A stretch of 45,454 bases of DNA from positions 1 through 45,454 of the forward strand of contig NZ_CALPDE010000018.1 of assembly GCF_943193185.1 (NCBI RefSeq). Direction: 5' to 3'. Shown piece by piece: positions 9,833 to 18,349 of the stretch. The position numbers and the translations under genes were made by a program. Below the pieces are notes generated by a model. The model was not told where the DNA came from and made no database searches. It saw only the letters and a program-made list of their open reading frames with translations. How positions within the stretch are numbered: position 1 is the stretch's first letter; each line of letters opens with the position of its first letter. Source of the DNA: Lactococcus ileimucosae. GTDB lineage: Bacteria; Bacillota; Bacilli; Lactobacillales; Streptococcaceae.

Positions 9833-10432
9833 TTACTCCATAAGCTCTGTTAATTTTTTAATATTTTTCGTTGCCAATGAACATTTTTGATGACTATCAA
9901 AGAAAATCGTCTCAACGCCCGCAGCGTGTCCGGCTTCAATATCTAACACTCGGTCTCCAATCATCACTGTTTTCTTCGGGTTTAAATTATATTTTTGCAA
10001 GAGATAATGGACAGAATTGGGTGCTGGCTTACGGGGAAAGCCATCATCTGCTGTTACTATTTCAGTAAAATATTGAGAAATATGTGCTGCTTTCAATATA
10101 GTAATAACCTGCTTATCTCTATGTGATATCATAAAGTTTTTATAGCCTTGCGTTACAATATTTTTCAAAAGTTCCGTTGCACCTTCAAATAAAATTGGTC
10201 GCGCTAACCCTTCTGCTTCTAATCTTCTATATGCAGCTAGAAATCCCGGAATATGACGCGCATATTGTTCAATGGCATATGCTGTTGACACCTTAAGAGC
10301 AGCATAAATCTCATCATGCAAGACAACTCGTTCTTCCTTTTGCCACAGCGTCGCAGCAAAAGCGTGACTGGAACTTTCATAATTATTGAGCAAAGTTCCG
10401 CCCAAATCCCAGATATAATTTTCATAGTTCAT
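9833..10432 (-). CDS. HAD-IA family hydrolase with DxG instead of DxD
   Basis: A 199-residue haloacid-dehalogenase-type phosphatase. Motif I is WDLGGTLL, giving the nucleophile Asp9, but the usual second Asp (general acid/base) is Gly11. Motif II is SHRD (Ser102 region), motif III is K in RKPAPNS, and motif IV is GDRVLDIEAG. A cap domain fills residues 15-85. A DLGGT-type protein next to gyrB is, from memory, a conserved feature of streptococci and lactococci, so the Gly is probably a subfamily trait, not damage. The substrate is unknown; phosphoglycolate phosphatase is the usual automatic label. Confidence 0.88.
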   Translation of the reverse strand: MNYENYIWDLGGTLLNNYESSSHAFAATLWQKEERVVLHDEIYAALKVSTAYAIEQYARHIPGFLAAYRRLEAEGLARPILFEGATELLKNIVTQGYKNFMISHRDKQVITILKAAHISQYFTEIVTADDGFPRKPAPNSVHYLLQKYNLNPKKTVMIGDRVLDIEAGHAAGVETIFFDSHQKCSLATKNIKKLTELME

Positions 10433-11133
10433 CTGATAATTATACCACAGCCTGGTAGAGCTTCCTGTTTTAAAGGTGCTCTTACGCTAATAAGGGTTGT
10501 ATATGCTGGCTTTAAAAGAAGGTCTAGACTTCAAGAGTTTCAAAGAATCAAGCATGAAATTTACATTTTCGTACTGCAAAAAAATCCTCACCATAGTGAG
10601 GATCTAAAGATGTTACAAAAAGAGTATCATTTGGAATGTTTTTATTATACCTTCCACTACTTAAATCAAGCTAAAAAAAATAAAAATTCCTCTGTTTTTA
10701 ATAAAAAGAACTTTTACAGTTGCTCTGAACCAATGAGAACGGTGTTTCTCTCTTAGTTATAGTTCTACTTAAGTTTCGAATGTAATAATTAAGGTTACAA
10801 CACTAAAACAAGGTACTGCGTTTAAAATCAATAAGAAATATATCAGTGGGGCGATAAACTAAATATTAATACCCGAAAGACACGCTCACATTAAACGAAA
10901 ATTTTCTACAGTGGGAGGTGTCACAGTTTTTGCCTGTGGGTCGCCTGCGGAAACTATGATTAAATTTTTTGCTTGACAGCTCTGTAGAAGACTAAAAGAT
11001 GCTCCATCTATCAAGAAGAAGGCACTCTCTAATAGGAAAATTTCAAAAAAGTCTTTGTCTACCATCTGTTATAAATTTATTTTATTCGAAAAGCCTAAGT
11101 ATCTTAGAAATAATGAGCAGTTAAGGAGAAAAC
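10433..11133. other. Gene-poor 700-base stretch
   Basis: No well-supported gene. It contains a minus-strand terminator (10584-10603) preceded by a -10-like TATAAT. It also has a 59-codon minus-strand ORF without a ribosome site (10886-11065) and several weak hairpins. The last 20 bases carry the ribosome site of the YitT gene (AAGGAG). Confidence 0.5.
10577..10603 (-). terminator. Minus-strand Rho-independent terminator without an obvious gene
   Basis: ATCCTCAC (10584-10591) and GTGAGGAT (10596-10603) form an 8-bp stem with a CATA loop. On the minus strand it is followed by seven T. A TATAAT lies roughly 45 nt upstream on that strand, so a transcript of about 60 nt is possible. Confidence 0.65.
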
Positions 11134-11829
11134 ATGACACTTTTAAACGTGAAAATAGATAAATATTTTATACGAGATTTACTGATATTACTTATCGGGG
11201 TAGGACTTTATGTCCTCTCTGTACAACTTTTTGTCATTCCCAACCGTTTGGCTAGCAATGGTGTCGCTGGTTTTTCTGTACTGATGGACTTTGTCTTTGG
11301 GATTAATCCCGCTATAACTTTTCTCCTCGTCAACATTCCTCTCTTTATCTTTGGTCGAAAATATCTCTCTTCACGAGAAATTCTCCTCAGCATTCCAGGA
11401 GCTGCTGCTATGAGTATCTGGATGATTATCTTCGAAGCTGCTGGAGTAACAGGGATCCAGTTTTCTAATATTATCTTCGCTGGTTTCTTTGATGGTATTT
11501 TATCTGGAGTAGCTGCTGGCTTGGTGGTCATATCTGAGGGAACTTTCGGTGGAACTTTGCTTCTGGGACGTATTTTGGAAGAAAAATGGAGCTTCAAGGT
11601 TGATAGAGTCTTATTTAGCGGTGATGTCATTGTTCTGAGCCTTTCTCTTCTGACTTATCTCACACTACCAAATTTTGCAGTCACTCTCCTGTCTTGTTAT
11701 CTCTTCAGTAAGATGGCACTTATTGTGGGGCGCTCTGACTATCGTCAAGGACTTCTTCGCCGTCTCACCTCCTTCTTCCCTCTGCTGCAGTTTGAAGCAC
11801 AATCCATTAAAGAGAGAGAAGGACGATAA
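11134..11829 (+). CDS. YitT family (DUF161) membrane protein, short form
   Basis: A 231-residue polytopic membrane protein with five to six helices. The family signature is visible at the start (LLIGVGLYVLSVQLFVIPNRLASNGVAGFSVLM) and centrally (GFFDGILSGVAAGLVVISEGTFGGTLLLGRIL). Most YitT/YpjC/YvjA proteins are about 280-290 residues and end in a cytoplasmic DUF2179 domain; this one stops about 25 residues after the last helix and lacks that domain. Short forms exist, so this need not be damage. The ATG has a good AAGGAG ribosome site 8 nt upstream. Function in the family is unknown. Confidence 0.85.
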   Translation: MTLLNVKIDKYFIRDLLILLIGVGLYVLSVQLFVIPNRLASNGVAGFSVLMDFVFGINPAITFLLVNIPLFIFGRKYLSSREILLSIPGAAAMSIWMIIFEAAGVTGIQFSNIIFAGFFDGILSGVAAGLVVISEGTFGGTLLLGRILEEKWSFKVDRVLFSGDVIVLSLSLLTYLTLPNFAVTLLSCYLFSKMALIVGRSDYRQGLLRRLTSFFPLLQFEAQSIKEREGR

Positions 11830-11946
11830 CATCTCTAAAATTCCAGAATTTTAACCTTTTTATAGCTCTCTATCTCAAAAGCTTAAGCTGCTGGGAACTT
11901 AAGATTACAACACCTTTGCATCTTTGTACACAGATTGTTACTTTTT

Positions 11947-11955
11947 TGTTATACT
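11947..11955 (+). promoter_or_regulatory. Extended -10 promoter placing transcription start on the ATG
   Basis: TGTTATACT with the -10 hexamer at 11950-11955. Seven nucleotides downstream is 11962, the A of the ATG of the glucosaminidase gene. No ribosome-binding sequence lies between, so the mRNA is probably leaderless. Confidence 0.5.
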
Positions 11956-11961
11956 AGTTCC

Positions 11962-12600
11962 ATGACATATGATAAAAATCGTCGAAGAGCTTCTTCTAAA
12001 CCTCGAAATTTCTTTCGTTTTGTTTTACAGTTTTTGATTTTTCTTTTTATTGCAGTGCTTCTTTTGGCTTTCAGAAACGTTCATACAAGCGATAACCGAA
12101 ATACGACTGAACTTGCCACACAAGTTGAAACTACTACCGAATACAACTTCATCCGCACAATTGCTCCTTATGCCCAAGAATCTCAGAAAAAATATAATGT
12201 ACTTGCCTCTCTAACCCTTGCTCAAGCAGCTCTGGAAAGTGATTTTGGTCAAAGTGGTCTTGCTGCCAAGTATTACAATATTTTTGGGATAAAAGCTTAT
12301 GGTAACGTTCCAACTGTCACTCTGGAAACAAAAGAATTTGAAAATAACCAATGGATTACTGTAAAAGCGCAATTTCGCGTCTATGACAGTTGGAAGGAGT
12401 CCGTAGAGGGACATGCATATCTTTTTACCAAAGGTACAACCTGGAACCCCCAACAATACGCAAGTGTCCTCGCTGCTAAAAATTACAAAGAGGCTGCTCG
12501 AGCTGTTCAAACATCTGGTTATGCAACTGACCCTGCCTATACTGAAAAACTCATCCAAATGATTGAAAGCTATGGTTTAGACCAATACGATAAAATTTAA
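11962..12600 (+). CDS. GH73 N-acetylglucosaminidase, membrane-anchored peptidoglycan hydrolase
   Basis: About 212 residues from the ATG at 11962. The frame is open from a TTG at 11935, but that start would overlap the promoter. A basic N-terminus and one transmembrane anchor (about residues 18-38: FRFVLQFLIFLFIAVLLLAF) are followed by a GH73 domain. The presumed catalytic Glu lies in LTLAQAALESDFGQSGLAAKYYNIFGIKA, and the aromatic YDSWKESVEGHAYLF region follows. It should cleave GlcNAc-MurNAc bonds outside the membrane. It has no LysM or SH3 repeats, unlike the lactococcal autolysin AcmA. It ends at a strong terminator shared with the convergent nuclease gene. Confidence 0.88.
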   Translation: MTYDKNRRRASSKPRNFFRFVLQFLIFLFIAVLLLAFRNVHTSDNRNTTELATQVETTTEYNFIRTIAPYAQESQKKYNVLASLTLAQAALESDFGQSGLAAKYYNIFGIKAYGNVPTVTLETKEFENNQWITVKAQFRVYDSWKESVEGHAYLFTKGTTWNPQQYASVLAAKNYKEAARAVQTSGYATDPAYTEKLIQMIESYGLDQYDKI

Positions 12601-12623
12601 CTTTTCTTTTTTAAGAATATATA

Positions 12624-12665
12624 AAAACGTAGAGAAACCAAATATGGTCTCTCCACGTTTTTTTT
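12624..12665. terminator. Bidirectional terminator between glucosaminidase and nuclease genes
   Basis: AAAACGT (12624-12630) pairs with ACGTTTT (12655-12661), with further inner pairing GAGA/TCTC and ACC/GGT. Eight or more T follow on the plus strand, and an A-rich left side serves the minus strand. Confidence 0.8.
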
Positions 12666-12682
12666 ATAAACACACCATCTTC

Positions 12683-13576
12683 TTATCGCATCAATGTTCC
12701 CTCTCCAGTGGAATAATCAATCTGAACGCCTGGTTGTACATTGGGAATAAAAACATTAAACTCTAAACTGCCATCCTTGGATTTTGCTTCCATATGCGTA
12801 CCATAAGGAACCAAGTCGTTTCCTTCATAAAGCGGTTCAACACGATAGCGTACCGTTTTGTTCTTGTCTAGCGCTTGACGCACTAGACCCTCATAATAGT
12901 TTTGTCCTGTATTTTCATCATTGCCATTACTGGACTGATTAGCCCATGCTGTTTGGGTGCTAATATTTTTCGGGTTTGCCTCCGAAGCATCAAAACTTTT
13001 AATGCTTCCAGCCAAAGCATAGCCAATAGAATGCCCCCTGTTATAGAGTGTTGTATATGGTCCTGCCGGAATCATCAATTGTTTCCAGCCAACAGGGTTT
13101 ATTTTTGCTGCATTAGACTTCCCATCTGCTCCAGATGTTTCTGTACGTTTTTTGTATTGACGGCTGCTCTTGTTCAGTAAAGCATTTGCCAGCTTGGGAC
13201 GTCCCAAACGGTCTTGATTTTCCAGCTGTACATATGGCGCGCTATTTACATTTGCGTTAAGCTCTGTCTTATTATCATTTATAATAAAAGCACCTGTTCC
13301 ATTATAAGTTACCGCCCCTTTTAAATTCTTTTTAATTGAGGGCGTTAGAACGGATTGAGCGAGTGACTGGGTAGGAACTTTGTCCTCAATACTTCCAAAG
13401 TCAACTTTACTAAACTTTTTCAGTTGTTGACTTTGTTTCGGTTGATTCTGAGAAGATGAACCAGAGACTATGGATAAAATTTCTGGGTTTGCCTTGAGAA
13501 AGCCCAAGCCAAGAATGACAACGGTACCAATAATTCCCGCGCTTGACTTAAGTCTTATTTGCTTTTTCTTTGCCAT
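12683..13576 (-). CDS. EndA/NucA-type DNA/RNA non-specific endonuclease, membrane-anchored
   Basis: A 297-residue protein with a basic N-terminus and a signal anchor (about residues 13-28), then a low-complexity linker. The nuclease domain runs from about residue 90 to the end and resembles streptococcal EndA, a surface nuclease that degrades one DNA strand during uptake. The core motif, normally D-R-G-H, reads N179-R-G-H182, keeping the catalytic His. The metal-binding Asn region NQSSNGNDENTGQNYYEGLVR (213-233) is intact. The D-to-N change may alter activity. Downstream of hemW and the GH25 gene on the same strand, though gaps of 49 and 108 nt leave operon status open. Confidence 0.85.
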   Translation of the reverse strand: MAKKKQIRLKSSAGIIGTVVILGLGFLKANPEILSIVSGSSSQNQPKQSQQLKKFSKVDFGSIEDKVPTQSLAQSVLTPSIKKNLKGAVTYNGTGAFIINDNKTELNANVNSAPYVQLENQDRLGRPKLANALLNKSSRQYKKRTETSGADGKSNAAKINPVGWKQLMIPAGPYTTLYNRGHSIGYALAGSIKSFDASEANPKNISTQTAWANQSSNGNDENTGQNYYEGLVRQALDKNKTVRYRVEPLYEGNDLVPYGTHMEAKSKDGSLEFNVFIPNVQPGVQIDYSTGEGTLMR

Positions 13577-13684
13577 CCTTATTCCTGTTTTTATACCTTT
13601 CTCATTGTATTACTTACATTTTCCATTATTTCTAAAATATCATAAAGAAAAGAGACTTCCGTCTGCTTTTATTTTGTCTTTGCT

Positions 13685-14518
13685 TTATTGAGGATTTCTA
13701 AAAAGTTTGTCATACTGCTCTTGAGTACGAATCAGGTTTAAGTCCAAGTGTCCACCATAGCTAGAAAGGCGGCCACGATCTGTGAACTGGTGCATATCAT
13801 AACTTAAAGTTGTTTTAGGAGAGCTGTCCCACATACCAGTATTTCGACCATAATCAGCCATCCAAATGGAGCTAAAATGGCTTGAATCAATCTTGTGATC
13901 ATTTAAGAACCAGTCCTGCGCATATATCCCAATGTTCTTTACACCTAAGCTCTCCAATTCCGTACGGAAAGCTTCAACCCCCTCGCTCATATTATTCATA
14001 CTCACTTCTTCAACATCAAGCCAATAGTAGGTTGGATTAAAAGGATGCGCACGTTCATAAAACAAACGGGCCTGTTCCTTCATTTCTTCAACATTTTTCC
14101 CATTGACATAAGCATAAACCGCGACAGGTACACCTCGTTTTTGTAATTCTGTTATATGCGTTTTAAACTGTCTATCTTCACCATTTTTATAGGCAGCTGC
14201 ATTGTCTTTGCTCGACTTTCCAGTCTGGACACGCACAATAGCTCCAATAATTTCTTGGCTCATCAAATTATAGTCAATATCTTCAGGGCGCTGCCAGGCA
14301 GATACATCCACAGCAAATCTGTTTAAATCAACTTCATTATTTGCCAATAATTTATTTACAACCACTGTTTCTGCTTTGTTGTGATTTGTTGCTACTGCCT
14401 CAGGAACTTGATAACGCAAATTTCCAAAAATAAAGACTAAGGCAGTAAAAATCCCAGCAATAATAACAGTTGCTAGAGGGGTAAGTTTTTTTCTCATATT
14501 ACTATTTTTACTCTTCAT
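13685..14518 (-). CDS. GH25 lysozyme (muramidase), membrane-anchored
   Basis: 277 residues. One transmembrane anchor (about residues 14-33) is followed by a GH25 catalytic barrel from about residue 65. It begins FAVDVSAWQ and carries the acidic catalytic pair in YYWLDVEEV. The family cleaves MurNAc-GlcNAc bonds in peptidoglycan. No cell-wall repeats are present, so the enzyme should stay at the membrane surface. The first ATG (14518) has only a weak GGTG ribosome site; ATG codon 8 is an alternative. It lies 49 nt downstream of hemW. Confidence 0.9.
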   Translation of the reverse strand: MKSKNSNMRKKLTPLATVIIAGIFTALVFIFGNLRYQVPEAVATNHNKAETVVVNKLLANNEVDLNRFAVDVSAWQRPEDIDYNLMSQEIIGAIVRVQTGKSSKDNAAAYKNGEDRQFKTHITELQKRGVPVAVYAYVNGKNVEEMKEQARLFYERAHPFNPTYYWLDVEEVSMNNMSEGVEAFRTELESLGVKNIGIYAQDWFLNDHKIDSSHFSSIWMADYGRNTGMWDSSPKTTLSYDMHQFTDRGRLSSYGGHLDLNLIRTQEQYDKLFRNPQ

Positions 14519-14567
14519 TCACACCATTGTAACATAGATTGATGTAATCTTTTTCTCAAATGCATAC

Positions 14568-15692
14568 TTAATCTAAAAGAAAGCGTTCAAAGACTTCATT
14601 CCCTAACTCAAAGCCCTTCTCTGTCATCTGAATACGACCTTCAGCTTCAAAAAGTAACTTTTGGGCAATCAAGTCCTGAATAGTCTTTCCATAGACATCT
14701 TCAAGTTTTTGCTTAAATTTTTCCTGAAATCGATCTCTAGAGACTCCTGATTTCTTACGTAAGCCCAGAAACATCTCTTCTTCAATCATTTCTTTCCGTG
14801 TCAAAATTTCTTCATTGATTCTTTTATTTTCCTCACGTAAATAATGATGAATCGGACCGTGATTTTTATAGCGGATTCCATCCAAATACCCTGAAGCTCC
14901 CGCTCCGATACCGTAGTATTCAGCATTGTCCCAATAAGTCAAGTTATGCTTACTTTCATAACCTCTCTTTCCGAAGTTTGACACTTCATAATGAGAATAG
15001 CCATTAGCTGTAAGTGTATCAACAATATACTCGTACATATCTGCATTACGTTCATCAGAAGGCAAACGTAAATGCCCGCGACGTTGGCGATTCATAAATA
15101 TGGTATGGTCTTCCAAAATCAAGCTGTACAATGCGACATGAGGCAGGTCCAACTCCAAAAACTTCTTCACATCTCTTTCGACCATCTCCATTGTTTGGTT
15201 GGGTAAACCGTAGATTAAATCAATAGTGATATTTTTAAAACCCACAGCACTCAACCGTTCAATGGCTCTATAAACTTGCGCTTCTGTATGCGTTCTACCA
15301 ATCTTTTTCAGCAACTTGTCATCAAAAGATTGTACGCCAAGGGAGATTCGGTTGACGGGTGAACCTGCCAAGACAGCAAGAACGTCCTCTGTCAAGTCAG
15401 AAGGATTAGCCTCTACTGTGAATTCTTCAAGTTCATCCAAGTCCAAGTTTTTGGTCAAATGTCTTAAGAGTTTTTCTAACTGCTCAGCAGGCAGAACACT
15501 TGGGGTTCCACCACCAACATAGAGTGTCTTTAAACTTGTAATTTGGTAAGAATCATATTCTTTAAGCAGCTCATCAATGTAGTCCTCGACAGGTTGACCA
15601 GTCAACAGAACTTTAGCAAAATCACAGTAATAACAAATGTGTGAACAAAAAGGGATATGTATATAAGCTGCTTTTGCTTTATTTTTACTCAC
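14568..15692 (-). CDS. hemW: HemW, radical SAM heme chaperone (HemN-like)
   Basis: A 374-residue radical SAM protein. The [4Fe-4S] cluster motif is C16-x3-C20-x2-C23 (HIPFCSHICYYCDF), followed by the SAM-binding region LYVGGGTPSVL. The C-terminal HemN/HemW extension contains NLTYWDNAEYYGIGAGASGYLDGIRY. Many members are annotated as coproporphyrinogen oxidase, but proteins of this length without the HemN-specific N-terminus act as heme chaperones (lactococcal and E. coli HemW). The start is GTG, with AGAGGA at suitable spacing. It is probably the first gene of a minus-strand group with the GH25 gene. Confidence 0.93.
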   Translation of the reverse strand: MSKNKAKAAYIHIPFCSHICYYCDFAKVLLTGQPVEDYIDELLKEYDSYQITSLKTLYVGGGTPSVLPAEQLEKLLRHLTKNLDLDELEEFTVEANPSDLTEDVLAVLAGSPVNRISLGVQSFDDKLLKKIGRTHTEAQVYRAIERLSAVGFKNITIDLIYGLPNQTMEMVERDVKKFLELDLPHVALYSLILEDHTIFMNRQRRGHLRLPSDERNADMYEYIVDTLTANGYSHYEVSNFGKRGYESKHNLTYWDNAEYYGIGAGASGYLDGIRYKNHGPIHHYLREENKRINEEILTRKEMIEEEMFLGLRKKSGVSRDRFQEKFKQKLEDVYGKTIQDLIAQKLLFEAEGRIQMTEKGFELGNEVFERFLLD

Positions 15693-15916
15693 TTTTATTC
15701 CTCTTCATAATCTGTTTAAGTCCCTTACTTGTTCCAATTCTATCTCCCATTCTTAATTTCTAAAGTCAAGAGTCCCAAAATATTGAATAAGAGAAGATAG
15801 ATAGGACAAGTCAGATGTTCTCGGATTCAAAAAACTCATATCGTTCTATTGTAACAAAAACCAAGCAGAAATTTTATCATTTTATACTATTCTAGTCAAA
15901 TTGTTTTTGTTTATTA

Positions 15917-15925
15917 TGTTATAAT
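15917..15925 (+). promoter_or_regulatory. Extended -10 promoter of the aspartate aminotransferase/decarboxylase gene
   Basis: TGTTATAAT, with the hexamer at 15920-15925, 39 nt upstream of the ATG. The -35 region is poor. The ribosome site GGGAG precedes the ATG. Confidence 0.6.
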
Positions 15926-15964
15926 TAATAGCAAAGGTTCAATAAAATTCAGCTGGGAGAACAT

Positions 15965-17560
15965 ATGGAAAAAGAAGTTACCATTACTGACTACACTGGT
16001 TTAGGAGCATTTGAAGTCAGCTTTGAAATGCTTAAACTGGCAGAAAAAAATAAGAAAGACAATATCTTTTTAAATGCTGGACGTGGTAATCCGAACTGGA
16101 TTAATACAAAAGCACGCTTGGCTTTCAATCGTCTGATTGAATTTGGTATCAAAGACTCCCTTCGTACCATTGAAAAAGCCGATATGGCTGGTTACACAAC
16201 GTTAAAGGGTATTGGACAAAGATTTGAGGCCTTTCTAGAGCCCGATGATGATGAAATCGATAAGTTTTTGATTGATGTCATGGACTATATCGAGATTGAT
16301 CTCAAGCTCAATATTGACGAAGTAATCAAAGAGTTCATCGATGGTGCTATTGGAAATAACTATCCCGTACCCAGTCGTTGTTTGAAAAATACAGAGATTA
16401 TACTGAATCGTTTTATGGAGAAAATCCTCTATAACGGTGTTCATCTTGAAGATAAGACACAGATTTTCCCGACAGAAGGGGGAACAGCAGCCATTGTCTA
16501 TATTTTCAACTCGCTTAAGCGTAATAAGTTGGTTGTTCCTGGTGACAAGATTGCCATCAATACACCTATCTTCACCCCTTATTTACAGTTGCCTGGACTG
16601 AGCGAATTTAATCTGGTGGAAACACTCATAACTTCTGATGAAAGTGACAATTGGAACATCCCAGAAACAGAGATTGAAAAATTATCTGATCCTGATATTA
16701 AAGCGTTCTTTTTAGTAAATCCGTCAAATCCAGGTTCTAAGGCTTTCAACCAAGAAACACTTCAAGCCTTGAAACGTGCTGTTGAAAAAAACCCAAATTT
16801 GATTATTATTACAGATGACGTCTATGGCACTTTCGTTCAAGATTTCCAATCTGTTTACAGTGTTGTTCCCTATAACACAATTTTAGTTTACTCTTTCTCA
16901 AAACTGTTTGGAGCAACAGGATGGCGTTTAGGTCTTATTGCTATGCAGGAAGACAATGTGTTTGATCGCCTAATTTCTGAACTTGATCCTGAAGACATTG
17001 AGAAGTTAGATAAACGCTATGATATTGTTACTCATGATACAGCAGAATTACCTTTTATTGAACGCATTGTTGCTGATTCGCGTTCTGTTGGACTTTATCA
17101 TACCGCTGGACTCTCAACGCCTCAGCAAATCATGGAAGTTCTCTTTGCTTTCACACACTTGATCCATCGCAAAGAAGCAGATCCTTACTTTGAGGCCTGC
17201 GAATCGCTCATCGATGAACGCTATCAAGATTTGCTTAAAGCAATGAAACTAGAGCCCGATAATTCTAAAGAAAATGCCAAATACTATACACTGGTTGATA
17301 TTTACCATTTAGCTGAAATTCGTTTTGGTAAAAAATTCCGGACTTATCTCGAAGAGAACTTTGATTACCTTGAGTTTCTGCTCAATCTTGCAGATAAAAA
17401 TGGCGTTGTTTTAATGGATGGTACAGGTTTTGGGGCTTCGAGTGGAACGCTTCGTATTTCTCAAGCCAACCTTCCTACTGAAGATTATTATTTGATTGGT
17501 AAGCAAATCATCAATTTACTTAAAGAATATTATTCTGATTATCTGAAAAAGAGGGAATGA
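15965..17560 (+). CDS. aspD: Bifunctional aspartate aminotransferase / aspartate 4-decarboxylase
   Basis: A 531-residue fold-type I PLP enzyme, about 130 residues longer than ordinary AspC, with the AspD-specific opening (IFLNAGRGNPNW) and an acidic insert near residues 90-130. The PLP lysine is K313 in YSFSKLFGATGWR; NPSNP (252-256) and DDVYG (284-288) complete the cofactor site. It converts L-aspartate to L-alanine plus CO2, with transaminase side activity. Elsewhere aspD is paired with an aspartate:alanine antiporter gene (aspT) to build a proton gradient, but here it is monocistronic between its promoter and a perfect terminator, and no antiporter is adjacent. Confidence 0.9.
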   Translation: MEKEVTITDYTGLGAFEVSFEMLKLAEKNKKDNIFLNAGRGNPNWINTKARLAFNRLIEFGIKDSLRTIEKADMAGYTTLKGIGQRFEAFLEPDDDEIDKFLIDVMDYIEIDLKLNIDEVIKEFIDGAIGNNYPVPSRCLKNTEIILNRFMEKILYNGVHLEDKTQIFPTEGGTAAIVYIFNSLKRNKLVVPGDKIAINTPIFTPYLQLPGLSEFNLVETLITSDESDNWNIPETEIEKLSDPDIKAFFLVNPSNPGSKAFNQETLQALKRAVEKNPNLIIITDDVYGTFVQDFQSVYSVVPYNTILVYSFSKLFGATGWRLGLIAMQEDNVFDRLISELDPEDIEKLDKRYDIVTHDTAELPFIERIVADSRSVGLYHTAGLSTPQQIMEVLFAFTHLIHRKEADPYFEACESLIDERYQDLLKAMKLEPDNSKENAKYYTLVDIYHLAEIRFGKKFRTYLEENFDYLEFLLNLADKNGVVLMDGTGFGASSGTLRISQANLPTEDYYLIGKQIINLLKEYYSDYLKKRE

Positions 17561-17596
17561 GTTTTCTGACAAATAGCTTGTGTATTAAAGTAAACA

Positions 17597-17630
17597 AAAA
17601 AACGCTTGAAAAATTTTTCAAGCGTTTTTT
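17597..17630. terminator. Perfect bidirectional terminator between aspD and the PTS/aldolase operon
   Basis: AACGCTTGAAAAA (17601-17613) and its exact complement (17614-17626), flanked by A- and T-runs. It serves both convergent transcripts. Despite the CGCTT core it is not a cre box. Confidence 0.9.
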
Positions 17631-17638
17631 GCTTTGGT

Positions 17639-18349
17639 TTAGTCCAATATTGTAAAGCCAAGTGTTTTTACATCCTGGTTAAACATTTTTACAGTATCCA
17701 GTGAAAGTTGTTCCAAATCCATATGATACATGCTTAACTTGTCAAGAATTGCTGGTGGTACGGTGATAATATCAGCTCCAAGTTCTTCTGCTTGGATAAT
17801 ATTGTAAACTTCACGTGTTGAAGCCCAAAGCAGTTTGGTCCCTTCTTTTTGGCGACAAATGTCTAACGCCTTTCTCATCAAAGGTTTGGGGTTAATCCCT
17901 GTGTCTGCAATGCGACCTGCAAAGACTGAAATTATATTTTCAGTACCTGGAGCAAGAGCTGCAACCGTGTCTTCTACCTGTTTTTCAGTCATTAAAGCTG
18001 TCACGTTAAGCTTCAAACCTTGAGCAGAGAGTTTTTTAATCAACGGTACACTTGATTCTCCTAAAGTATTTGTGATAGGAATTTTCACAAAAACATTTTC
18101 ACCTAGCTCAGCCATGAGGAGAGCCTCTTTTTCCATGGTTTCAAAATCATCTCCAAAAACTTCAAAACTAATGGGTAACCCTTCAACCTTATCCAAAGCC
18201 TCACGCGCAAACGCTATATAATCCGTAACTCCAGCCTTTTTCATAAGCGATGGGTTCGTTGTAAATCCTGTTACAAGTCCCTTTTCTTTCATTGCCAACA
18301 TGTCTGAAATTACAGCTCCATCAGAATATATCTCAATATTAAATTTCAT
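17639..18349 (-). CDS. Fructose-6-phosphate aldolase / small transaldolase family enzyme
   Basis: A 236-residue class I aldolase of the TalC/FSA (MipB) type. The N-terminus IYSDGAVISDMLAMKEKGLVTGFTTNPSLMKKAG has the TTNPS phosphate/substrate loop. The Schiff-base lysine lies in VFVKIPIT, and the KLLWASTR strand is typical. FSA enzymes cleave ketose phosphates to dihydroxyacetone and an aldehyde phosphate; close relatives are true transaldolases. It is the last gene of the operon and its ATG overlaps the end of the PTS IIC gene by 4 nt. It is the only metabolic enzyme in the operon, so it presumably acts on the sugar phosphate the PTS delivers, or on its next intermediate. Confidence 0.88.
   Translation of the reverse strand: MKFNIEIYSDGAVISDMLAMKEKGLVTGFTTNPSLMKKAGVTDYIAFAREALDKVEGLPISFEVFGDDFETMEKEALLMAELGENVFVKIPITNTLGESSVPLIKKLSAQGLKLNVTALMTEKQVEDTVAALAPGTENIISVFAGRIADTGINPKPLMRKALDICRQKEGTKLLWASTREVYNIIQAEELGADIITVPPAILDKLSMYHMDLEQLSLDTVKMFNQDVKTLGFTILD

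Noticed and set aside
10316-10756. 146-codon plus-strand ORF across the HAD gene start and the gap after it
   Set aside because: Its first part is antisense to the HAD gene and the rest covers the minus-strand terminator; no ribosome site and no recognisable domain.
10886-11065. 59-codon minus-strand ORF (MVDKDFFEIFLLESAFF...)
   Set aside because: No ribosome site or promoter. The opposite strand gives an equally plausible peptide (GGVTVFACGSPAETMIKFFA), so neither can be trusted.
17601-17626. AACGCTTGAAAAA palindrome as a cre box
   Set aside because: Arm length, T-runs and position between two convergent stops fit a terminator; the cre core geometry is not met.
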